64,000 bases of DNA, from NCBI GenBank assembly GCA_020723805.1, contig DYID01000003.1:62001-126000 (forward strand). Direction: 5' to 3'. The notes under the pieces were generated by a model. It was not told the origin of the DNA. It made no database searches and was given only the letters and a program-made list of their open reading frames with translations. Both the position numbers and the translations under genes were made by a program. This stretch comes from Anaerolinea sp. (GTDB lineage: Bacteria > Chloroflexota > Anaerolineae > Anaerolineales > Villigracilaceae). Of the stretch, positions 57,274 to 64,000 are shown piece by piece (position 1 is the stretch's first letter; the number at the start of each line of letters is the position of its first letter).

Positions 57274-58252
57274 TTTCCTCGACCTCCACATAGCGAATGC
57301 GCTGACTGACCACCCACGCCGCAACCCCGCCGACAATCAACCCCACGATGGCGCCTTGAATCAGCCCTGTATAAAGCCGGACGGTATTTTGCGCCTCCAA
57401 ACTCTGAATGGTCTGTTCCTTTTCACTGACCAGTTTTTCCAACTCCTCCGCGCTGGGCGCATCGCCGGTTTTCTGACCGGTGAGCGAAACAATGGTGTCG
57501 CGGGTGTGAACGGTATCCTTGTGACAACCAACGCAGGCTTCCGAGCCGACGACAAAGGTATGCCCCGTGGCAAACAACCCGCCGGTCATCGCTGTGTTCG
57601 AAGCGGCGGACATGTGGCAGTCACTGCACGAGAGACCGGAATTGGCATGTGTGCCATGCGTAAAGGAGGAACCAGTGTCCTTGTGGCAGTTGGTGCACAA
57701 TTCGGTCACGGTAGCCGCGCGCGGTTCCTGCGAATGCGGGTTATGACATGCCTCACAATTCAGGTTGATTTGCCCGTGGCGGCTTGCCTGCCATTCATCG
57801 GTGGTTGTCTTATGGCAGGTAGCGCACAATGTGTAATCGGGCGTAATCGGCATGGGCTGTTCGGGATGCCCTGCCTGCATGGGACCATGACATGCTTCAC
57901 AAGCCACCCCTTGCTCAGAATAGTTACCCGTCTTGGCATCGAAGCCGGTCGTGTGACACGCCAGACAGGATGGCGACGACCCCTGCTTGACCCAATCCTC
58001 CTGGAAGATGGGGGACGAAAACGCCTGCGAATGCAGTGTGCCAGACCATTCTTTGTGAATTTCCTCATGACATGCGGCGCAAGTATCGGATGTGACGTAT
58101 TTCGTCCCTTCCTGCAGGGCAGGCGCCGGGTCCGCAGCGGCAGAAACGGGTTCCGACAGGCTGACCGCCGCCCCCACGGCAAGACACGCCGCAAAGACCA
58201 GAGCAAACGTCATCCATGCAGGCATTCCAAGATGCGGTACGAATTTCTTCAT
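57242..58252 (-). CDS. Octahaem cytochrome c with C-terminal membrane anchor
   Basis: A 336-residue protein. The signal segment is followed by eight CXXCH sites (CAACH, CLACH, CEACH, CATCH, CEACH, CTNCH, CSDCH, CVGCH), a layout like cytochrome c554-type or NapC-associated electron carriers. A coiled segment (LEKLVSEKEQTIQSLEAQN), a Gly-rich helix (IQGAIVGLIVGGVAAWVV) and an acidic end follow. AGGAG precedes ATG. It is the first gene of its operon, with a near-perfect CRP/Rex-type palindrome 62-79 bases upstream. Confidence 0.92.
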   Translation of the reverse strand: MKKFVPHLGMPAWMTFALVFAACLAVGAAVSLSEPVSAAADPAPALQEGTKYVTSDTCAACHEEIHKEWSGTLHSQAFSSPIFQEDWVKQGSSPSCLACHTTGFDAKTGNYSEQGVACEACHGPMQAGHPEQPMPITPDYTLCATCHKTTTDEWQASRHGQINLNCEACHNPHSQEPRAATVTELCTNCHKDTGSSFTHGTHANSGLSCSDCHMSAASNTAMTGGLFATGHTFVVGSEACVGCHKDTVHTRDTIVSLTGQKTGDAPSAEELEKLVSEKEQTIQSLEAQNTVRLYTGLIQGAIVGLIVGGVAAWVVSQRIRYVEVEENDDTDTKKED

Positions 58253-58313
58253 GTGTCATTCTCCTGTTCAATGATTTTGCGTTCGCGACGAAATAAGATA
58301 AATTTGGTTGAAT

Positions 58314-58331
58314 TTGTGAAATTTATCACAA
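58314..58331. promoter_or_regulatory. Rex/CRP-type operator upstream of the octahaem operon
   Basis: TTGTGAAATTTATCACAA is a TTGTGA-N6-TCACAA palindrome, a perfect CRP-like TGTGA-N6-TCACA core and close to the Rex consensus TTGTGAA-N4-TTCACAA. It is about 62-79 bases before the octahaem ATG in AT-rich sequence. It closely resembles the site at 47442-47459. Confidence 0.65.
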
Positions 58332-58857
58332 TCTTCTAAGCCTATTCTAACCAAGTATGGGGATTTATATAGTGCTGAACATCACCAAATTTATATGATG
58401 GACAGAAATGTCATCACCCCCGCTAATGGATGGGTCAAAAAATATCCTGATGTAAGGAAACCAATTGCCCCAACTGATCGGTGTGTAAACAACGTCAATT
58501 CAGGATTAGGACTTTTGGGGACGTGGATACTTCGACAGGTTCAACACAAATTTCACGGAAAGGATGGAAGATTCCTTGAAAACACAATGTGCTACCGTAC
58601 AACGGCGAGAACCTCAACGCTGATTAGGCAGATGGCGCGGATTTCTTTTTTGGGTTTCACCGTTTTTAACGGGAACCCCAAAATCTTTGCCGCGAATTTC
58701 ACGGATTTACACGGATTGGGAATGAAAAATCAGCGAAAATCCGTGTCATCTGTGGCAAAAACCGGCGTATCGTTTTTCATCCCGCTAGAAACGGCAGAGC
58801 CAAAAAAACATCAGCGAAATCCGCTAAATCCGTGACATCCGCATCGCAGCGTACCGT
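58332..58857. other. Intergenic region filled with dispersed repeats
   Basis: About 525 bases without a convincing gene. Bases 58502-58586 are a copy of the 85-bp repeat at 8900-8984 (opposite orientation). Bases about 58682-58762 hold a second repeat type, with CGCGAATTTCACGGATTT and AATCCGTGTCATCTGTGGC arranged as imperfect inverted halves. AATCCGTGAC recurs at 58825. A 146-codon reading frame across it is made of repeat sequence. Confidence 0.65.
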
Positions 58858-60033
58858 TTACCTCTCACTATCCAAATACTTCAACCCCGACCCCGTGTTG
58901 AACAGCACCACCCGTTCGGCGGGGTCGAGCCATTTTTGTTTCAGCAGTTCCTTCAACGCCGCCAGGGTTGCCGCCCCCTCCGGCGCGGCGAAGATACCCT
59001 CCAGCCCGCCCAGTTGACTCTGCGCTTCGAGAATCGCCTCGTCGCTCACCGCCACCGCCGTCCCCCCGCTTTCGCGCAAGTCCTTCAGGATGAGCGCATC
59101 GGCAAAACTTTTCGGCACGCGCAAGCCGGAAGCGACAGTGTGGGCGTTCTCCCAAAACTCGCAGACCGCCGCATTCGCCTCAAAGGCTTTCACCACCGGC
59201 GCGCATCCCGCCGCCTGCACCGACACCATGCGTGGACGCCGCGTCTTCTCCAGCCAGCCCAGCGCTTCGAGTTCTGCAAAGGCTTTCCACATGCCCACCA
59301 GCCCCGTCCCGCCGCCGGTGGGATAGAGGATGACATCCGGCAACTCCCAGCCAAACTGCTCCGCCAGTTCATAGCCCATGATTTTTTTCCCCTCCGTGCG
59401 GTACGGCTCCTTGAACGTCGAAAGATCGAACCAACCCTCGGCGCGCGCCCTTTCCCCCGCCTGCTTTGCCGCATCGCTGATCAAGCCGTCCACCAACACC
59501 ACCTCCGCACCCGAAATGCGGCACTCCTCCAGGTTGGCGCGCGGCGTATCGGCGGGCATATACACCGCCGCCTGCATCCCGGCGCGCGCCGCATACGCCG
59601 CCATCGCGCCGCCCGCATTCCCGGCTGTGGGAATAATCACCCGCTTGATCCCCAACTCCTTCGCCTTCGACACAGCCGCCCCCAGCCCTCTGGCTTTGAA
59701 CGAACCGGTCGGATTCGAACTCTCGTCTTTCACAAATAGATGAGACAGCCCCAGTTCCCTTCCCACGTTGGGAAGTTTCAACAGAGCGGTGTCGCCCTCC
59801 CCCAGGAACACCACATTCGACGCATCTACAACCGGCAGCAATTCATGCCAGCGCCACATCCCCTTTGCGCGGCGCGAAATTTCATCCCGGTCCACTTCGC
59901 GGCGGACGCGCTCCAAATCGTACACCGCCAAAAGCGGCGACTGACATTCCCGGCAGAACGTCTGCACCTCCTGATGAGGATACGCCTTGCCACACTTCGA
60001 ACATTGCAAATGCGAGATGTAGGAATAAGTCAT
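58858..60033 (-). CDS. thrC: Threonine synthase
   Basis: A 391-residue PLP enzyme with an N-terminal zinc ribbon (C11, C14, C27, C30). The PLP lysine is K113 in NPTGSFKARGLG. PTAGNAGGAMAAYAA and LYPTGGGTGLVGMW are the phosphate- and substrate-binding loops. It converts O-phosphohomoserine to threonine. Zinc-ribbon threonine synthases of this fold-type II group also include cysteate synthase-like enzymes, so substrate assignment is slightly uncertain. Monocistronic, divergent from the repeat-filled gap. Confidence 0.9.
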   Translation of the reverse strand: MTYSYISHLQCSKCGKAYPHQEVQTFCRECQSPLLAVYDLERVRREVDRDEISRRAKGMWRWHELLPVVDASNVVFLGEGDTALLKLPNVGRELGLSHLFVKDESSNPTGSFKARGLGAAVSKAKELGIKRVIIPTAGNAGGAMAAYAARAGMQAAVYMPADTPRANLEECRISGAEVVLVDGLISDAAKQAGERARAEGWFDLSTFKEPYRTEGKKIMGYELAEQFGWELPDVILYPTGGGTGLVGMWKAFAELEALGWLEKTRRPRMVSVQAAGCAPVVKAFEANAAVCEFWENAHTVASGLRVPKSFADALILKDLRESGGTAVAVSDEAILEAQSQLGGLEGIFAAPEGAATLAALKELLKQKWLDPAERVVLFNTGSGLKYLDSER

Positions 60034-60142
60034 GGACTACCTCCGGGCTTTTTCTTCGAGTTTAGCACACCCGCGCTTCCCACTGGACCTTCAGCCTGCC
60101 CAGCCTCCCAAGCCTTTTCTCCCCTCAGCATTTTCCTCCTCC

Positions 60143-61405
60143 CTACCCCCACTTCAAGATGTAAATCCCCGCCAGGATGCGCAAAACGCCAAACAGAATC
60201 AACGCGCCGAAGAGACCGATTTGCGCGGCAATGGCGGAACCTCCCAACGAACCGCCCAGAATGGCAAGGTTCAAAACGACGGTGTACCACGCCAGGTGCG
60301 CCGGACGGTCATCGGGCGGGATGCGTTCGAGCATGTAGTTGGCATACGCGCCATTGGTCCATGCCCAGGTGAAGCCGCCGAGAAAGGCGATGGCATAGAA
60401 CTGCCAGACCTCATGCGTGAACGCCAGCAAAAGCGGGTAGAGCGACATGCCCACTACGCCCCAGCCGGTCACCCGCTTATGACCGAGGCGGTGGACGACG
60501 TTCCGCAATTGCATCGAGCCGATGAGCATGGTGAGGTAATACAGCGCCTGACTGATGCCGAGCGTGTTGTCGCTCAGTTCGAGAACGCGCACGTTGTATT
60601 GCGGGTAGACCGGCGTGGTGAGGTTGTGTGTCAGGTGGAAGGCAAAGAGCGCCAGCAAAACTTTCTTGAACGGCGAGGAGAGAATGTCGAGGCGGAGGAG
60701 GGAGGCAAGGCGGCGGGGAGATGCGGTTGATTGATGAGGAGCAGGCTGAGGGGCGGAAAGAGGCGCAGACGTGTCGTCTTGCACAGGACGAATGAAGTAG
60801 ATGTGGTAACTGCTCATCGCCGCGCCGAATGCCCCAATCCCAAAGACGATTTGGTAACCGGAGGGGAAGGGCAGACGGTCGAGGAGGAAGCCGCTGAGCA
60901 GGGATGTGAAAATATAGGTGAGGGCAAACATGACGTTGCGCGTGCCTGCCACGTGCGCGCGGTAACGTTCGGGGACGGCTTCGGCAAACAGAGCGTTGAA
61001 GCCCACGCCCAGCGGTGTGAGGGGAATCGCCATGAAGAAGGTGATGAGGATGATGGCAGTCACCTGGGCGGAGGCGTCGAACCACCAGGGGAGAAAGATG
61101 AAGAAAAGGAAGCCAATGCGGTAGAGGACGGATGTCCAGAAGATGGCGCGGCGGGTATCGCGTTTGGAGAGCCAGCGCCCGGCGGGAATGGCAAGGAAGA
61201 GGTTGACCACCGCCGACATGGCGCCAATCAGACCGAGTTGTACACTGGTGGCGCCCAGGCGGGTGGCATAGACGCTCAGAAAGTTGATGACCGAACCGCT
61301 CAGTACGCCAAACCAGGCGATGTCGTAGTAGAGGTGGCGAAAGGTGGCGTGATATTCGGGTGGAACGTCTGCCTGTTTGAAGAGACGGGAAATGCTCGAA
61401 AACAT
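60143..61405 (-). CDS. Major facilitator superfamily transporter
   Basis: A 420-residue protein with about 12 helices and a charged central loop (residues ~205-235, SAPLSAPQPAPHQST). The first cytoplasmic loop has the MFS motif A variant PAGRWLSKRDTRRAIFW. VPERYRAHVAGTRNVMF in loop 4-5 is typical of drug- or sugar-type MFS. Substrate unknown. It ends 109 bases after thrC begins and 28 bases separate it from the Nudix gene, so the two may be cotranscribed. Confidence 0.88.
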   Translation of the reverse strand: MFSSISRLFKQADVPPEYHATFRHLYYDIAWFGVLSGSVINFLSVYATRLGATSVQLGLIGAMSAVVNLFLAIPAGRWLSKRDTRRAIFWTSVLYRIGFLFFIFLPWWFDASAQVTAIILITFFMAIPLTPLGVGFNALFAEAVPERYRAHVAGTRNVMFALTYIFTSLLSGFLLDRLPFPSGYQIVFGIGAFGAAMSSYHIYFIRPVQDDTSAPLSAPQPAPHQSTASPRRLASLLRLDILSSPFKKVLLALFAFHLTHNLTTPVYPQYNVRVLELSDNTLGISQALYYLTMLIGSMQLRNVVHRLGHKRVTGWGVVGMSLYPLLLAFTHEVWQFYAIAFLGGFTWAWTNGAYANYMLERIPPDDRPAHLAWYTVVLNLAILGGSLGGSAIAAQIGLFGALILFGVLRILAGIYILKWG

Positions 61406-61433
61406 GGGAAAGGATTATAGCCGCATCCGGCAG

Positions 61434-61973
61434 TTATTTTTGGGGGATGTCGAGGGGCTGCAAGGCGGAGGGCTGACCGAGCAGCCAGCGCAGGATTTGA
61501 GCAAACCAGTAACTGAATGCGGCAGGGTCGCTGGTGAGGCGTCCTTGGAGTTCGGCGAGGGTAAGGAAGTCCACGCGTTCGACTTCTTCGGGGTCGAAGC
61601 GGAGCGGCTGAAGGTCGAGGACGCTGCGGTAGAGGAGGCTGATTTCGTTGTCGTTGGGTCCGTAGTTCATTTTGAATTTGATGAGCGGCTGAAGTTCGAG
61701 TCCGCTCACGCCGAGTTCCTCTGCCAGCCCGCGCACTGCCGCCTGGAGGTAGGTTTCTCCCGCCTGGACATGTTCGGAGATGGAGCAGTCGAGGGTGAGG
61801 GGGGCATGGGTGCGGGTGCGGCTGCGCTGTTGAACGAGCAGTCTGCCGTCCCGGTCGAAGAGCAGGACGTGAACGCCGCGATGCCAAAGTCCTTGGGCAT
61901 GGGCAACCGAACGCGGCGCCTGGTAAAGGACAACGTCCTCTTCGGTCACAATATCGAACAATTCGTCGGGCAT
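61434..61973 (-). CDS. Nudix hydrolase, isopentenyl-diphosphate isomerase-like
   Basis: A 179-residue Nudix protein. The region HRGVHVLLFDRDGRLLVQQRS, the SISEHVQAGETYLQAAVRGLAEELGV box and the DNEISLLYRSV block resemble YfcD/IDI-type Nudix proteins. In the Nudix box the usual REL is RGL, so the first catalytic Glu is replaced while the EE pair stays. It probably hydrolyses a nucleoside diphosphate-linked substrate, or has reduced activity. ATG 61973 fits the family. It precedes the MFS gene. Confidence 0.88.
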   Translation of the reverse strand: MPDELFDIVTEEDVVLYQAPRSVAHAQGLWHRGVHVLLFDRDGRLLVQQRSRTRTHAPLTLDCSISEHVQAGETYLQAAVRGLAEELGVSGLELQPLIKFKMNYGPNDNEISLLYRSVLDLQPLRFDPEEVERVDFLTLAELQGRLTSDPAAFSYWFAQILRWLLGQPSALQPLDIPQK

Positions 61974-62083
61974 GGTCTGATTATAGGTCAGTTTTCGGCT
62001 GCGCGGCGGAAAGCGGGGGAGGAAAACTGGTTCCAGCGAACCTTTCCCCTGTTCCGTGTGTTTTTTTCATAAATTCACATGTT

Positions 62084-62157
62084 CTGGAAAGGAGAGACAG
62101 CAGCCTATCGCCCATTGCCGAAGGAAGAACATCACTTTGCCCACCCGCTTTCACTAT
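62084..62157 (+). ncRNA. Possible glycine-riboswitch-like leader of the amino-acid permease
   Basis: GGAGAGAC (62091-62098) and GCCGAAGGA (62117-62125) are the two most conserved blocks of the glycine aptamer, in the right order and at reasonable spacing. TGGAAAG (62085-62091) can pair with CTTTCA (62148-62153) as P1. P3 pairing is not clean by eye, and only one aptamer is present. It lies 22 bases before the Shine-Dalgarno/ATG of an amino-acid permease, a known context of single glycine aptamers. Confidence 0.4.
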
Positions 62158-62178
62158 ACCCGATAAGGAGAGTAAACG

Positions 62179-63795
62179 ATGGCTAAGAAAGAAATGTCTC
62201 GTGAGGAGATTATCAAGCAGGACATGCGTGATCTCCACAAACTGGGTTACGCCCAGCAGTTGTTTCGTGAGATGGGAGGGTTTTCAAACTTCGCCATCTC
62301 ATTCTCGATCATTTCAATTCTGACCGGCGCCATTCTGTTGTTTGGCTACGGTCTCGGTTTTGCGGGACCCATCATCAACACGTTCGGCTGGCCCCTGGTC
62401 ACGCTGTTCGTTTTGACGATTGCCGCCTCGATGGCGGAATTAGCCTCCGCCTACCCCACGGCTGGAGGTCTTTATTTTTGGGCGCACCGCCTGGGCGGCT
62501 ACAAGTGGGCATGGGTGACCGCCTGGTTCAACATGCTCGGGCAGATCATGATTACGGCGGGCATTGACTTCGCGGCTGCCATCTACATCGCCGGCGCTCT
62601 GAACCGCATCTTTGGAACCAACCTGGACACCACCAACACGATGACGATGGTGGGCGTGATGATTGCCATCATGATTCCGCAGGTGTTGATTAACATCTTC
62701 GGCATCAAGTTAACCGCCAAACTGAATGACTTCAGCGTGTACTGGCACATCGGCGGGGTGGCGGTCATGGCATTTTTGCTGATTGCCTTCGGCAAGGTTT
62801 CGCAGCCGTTCTCCTTCCTGTTCCAGAGCGCCATTAACACCGACCTGACCTCGTTCACTTCGTTTGCGGCAGGTCCCTACACCTTCGATTCCATCATGAT
62901 GAAGGCGCTGGGACCGCTGTATGCAGGCGGCGGGCTTGCCCTGGCGTTCGTGCTGGGTCTTTTGCAAGCGCAATGGACCTACACCGGCTACGACGCCTCA
63001 GCGCACGTGGCGGAAGAGACGGTGATGGCGCGCTTGAACAGCGCCTGGGGGGTGTTCCTTTCGGTGGCGGTTTCGTTTGTGGTCGGTTACATCATGCTGC
63101 TTACGTTGACCCTGCACATTCCCAACGGGCTGGATGGCATTCCCGCGGCGATTGATCCCGCCAATTCGCCGGCGGTGCTGTACATCGTCTATTCCAACTT
63201 CGACAACCCGATCTTTGGTCATATCATTGCCATTATCATCGGCGTTGCCATGTGGCTGTGCGGACTTTCCTCCATTACCAGCATGAGCCGCATGTGGTTC
63301 GCCTTTGCGCGCGACGGCGGGATGCCGGGCTACTCTCTCATCAGCCAAATTCATCCCAAGTGGCGCACGCCGATGTGGTCCATCATCATCACCTCGATTA
63401 TTGCCGTCATTCTGACGGTCTATTCGGCGGTGTATTCAGTCATCGTGGCGGTCAGCACCACGGCGCTCTATCTGGCGTATGGTATCCCCATCTACCTGAA
63501 CGCCCGCAATAAGATGCAGCAAAAAGGAGAATACACCACGCCCGAAACGGCGCCCTGGAGCCTGAAGAAATGGGGTCCCGTTCTGAACTGGATCGCAGTG
63601 GCGTGGATTGCCTTCATCACCATCCTGTTCTCCATCCCGCCGAACGAACTGGCTGGCTGGTCCATCGTCATCCTGGGCGTGTTTATGTTCCTGTATTGGA
63701 ATTTGGACGCCAAGAAGCGCTTCACCGGTCCCAAGCCGCACGCGGAAGAGGAACTGCGCAAGATCGAAGCACAAATGGCGGCGGCAGACGATTAG
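62179..63795 (+). CDS. Amino acid permease, APC superfamily
   Basis: A 538-residue protein with 12 predicted helices. The N-terminal GYAQQLFREMGGFSNFAISFSIISILTG is the hallmark of the eukaryote-like BAT1/GabP-type APC branch. ASMAELASAYPTAGGLYFWAHRLGG is helix 3. YTGYDASAHVAEET and SRMWFAFARDGGMPG are further conserved blocks. AAGGAGAG precedes ATG. It transports an amino acid or gamma-aminobutyrate-like compound; if the leader is a glycine sensor, glycine or alanine is likely. Confidence 0.92.
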   Translation: MAKKEMSREEIIKQDMRDLHKLGYAQQLFREMGGFSNFAISFSIISILTGAILLFGYGLGFAGPIINTFGWPLVTLFVLTIAASMAELASAYPTAGGLYFWAHRLGGYKWAWVTAWFNMLGQIMITAGIDFAAAIYIAGALNRIFGTNLDTTNTMTMVGVMIAIMIPQVLINIFGIKLTAKLNDFSVYWHIGGVAVMAFLLIAFGKVSQPFSFLFQSAINTDLTSFTSFAAGPYTFDSIMMKALGPLYAGGGLALAFVLGLLQAQWTYTGYDASAHVAEETVMARLNSAWGVFLSVAVSFVVGYIMLLTLTLHIPNGLDGIPAAIDPANSPAVLYIVYSNFDNPIFGHIIAIIIGVAMWLCGLSSITSMSRMWFAFARDGGMPGYSLISQIHPKWRTPMWSIIITSIIAVILTVYSAVYSVIVAVSTTALYLAYGIPIYLNARNKMQQKGEYTTPETAPWSLKKWGPVLNWIAVAWIAFITILFSIPPNELAGWSIVILGVFMFLYWNLDAKKRFTGPKPHAEEELRKIEAQMAAADD

Positions 63796-63821
63796 CCTTC
63801 GGCTTTCGAGCCTGAGTAACC

Positions 63822-63889
63822 GATGTTACGCAGTTTTGTCGTAGCGCGCCTGAAAACGCGAGATGTATCTCGTGCTACCGCGTAACATC
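63822..63889. repeat. Nested inverted repeat, REP/MITE-like
   Basis: GATGTTACGC (63822-63831) pairs with GCGTAACATC (63880-63889). Inside it, GTAGC (63841-63845) pairs with GCTAC (63874-63878). Innermost, CGAGAT (63859-63864) pairs with ATCTCG (63867-63872). It lies between the permease stop and its terminator. Confidence 0.65.
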
Positions 63890-63903
63890 ACTGACGTAAA
63901 TCA

Positions 63904-63941
63904 AAACCGACCTCCCGGTTTCGGGAGGTCGGTTTGTTTTG
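63904..63941 (+). terminator. Terminator of the permease gene
   Basis: AAACCGACCTCCCG (63904-63917) pairs perfectly with CGGGAGGTCGGTTT (63922-63935) over a GTTT tetraloop and is followed by GTTTT. The remaining bases to 64000 show no gene. Confidence 0.92.
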
Positions 63942-64000
63942 GCTTGTTTTAGAGGAGGGAGTTACGCGAGTGCGGGTACACAAGTAAACAAGTAGGCAAG

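Noticed and set aside
58395-58835. 146-codon ORF between the octahaem operon and thrC
   Set aside because: It consists almost entirely of the two dispersed repeats, has no Shine-Dalgarno and no plausible fold.

Overview
The window reads as chromosomal DNA of a GC-rich anaerobic or facultative bacterium of the Chloroflexota, most likely class Anaerolineae. Pointers are the Thr/Pro/Glu-Ala-rich linkers behind lipoprotein and membrane anchors, the CSLREA beta-helix/sortase surface protein, oligopeptide ABC transporter style, multihaem cytochromes and an Hdr/Mvh complex. The assignment is by style only, because no rRNA gene is present.

Layout. 0-9 kb: two tandem SGNH-like lipoproteins, then a minus-strand cation operon (CaCA antiporter, mrpAB fusion, mrpCDEFG). 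9-16 kb: a membrane protein with a textbook promoter overlapped by a LexA-type palindrome, RNase Z, FtsK, tRNA-Arg(CCU), a possible small RNA, a class V aminotransferase, a UspA protein and MobA. 16-23 kb: an AmrS-type radical SAM enzyme interrupted by an intein exactly at the third Fe-S cysteine, then a family 5 solute-binding protein whose domain order looks circularly permuted, with two permeases. 23-28 kb: a beta-helix/LPATG/sortase fusion protein flanked by decayed 3' fragments of its own gene family and of ettA, then EttA. 28-33.5 kb: an AT-richer accessory block with VapBC, a DUF4338(DruA)-NurA-HerA cluster and a DUF4258/DUF2283 pair. This is the best candidate for an undescribed defence-type system. 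33.5-36.8 kb: YtxH, panB-panE and an anchored zinc-ribbon protein.

37-58 kb is dominated by redox chemistry. It holds a decahaem lipoprotein made of two five-haem halves and an hdrC-hdrB-hdrA-mvhD-mvhG-mvhA operon with maturation protease and a cyclic-nucleotide-domain protein. It also holds a LuxR/NarL two-component pair, a duplicated (nine-haem cytochrome c + cytochrome b) module and an octahaem cytochrome c/4Fe-4S protein/NrfD module. Near-identical Rex/CRP-type palindromes precede the hdr operon and the octahaem operon, suggesting joint redox control. 58.8-64 kb: threonine synthase, an MFS transporter, a Nudix protein and an APC amino-acid permease behind a possible glycine-riboswitch-like leader.

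Several short repeat families occur between genes. They include an octanucleotide ATAGTCNN array that supplies start or stop codons of its neighbours, an 85-bp dispersed repeat whose core also sits inside mobA, REP-like hairpins and a recurring terminator stem. All calls are by eye; no database search was run.
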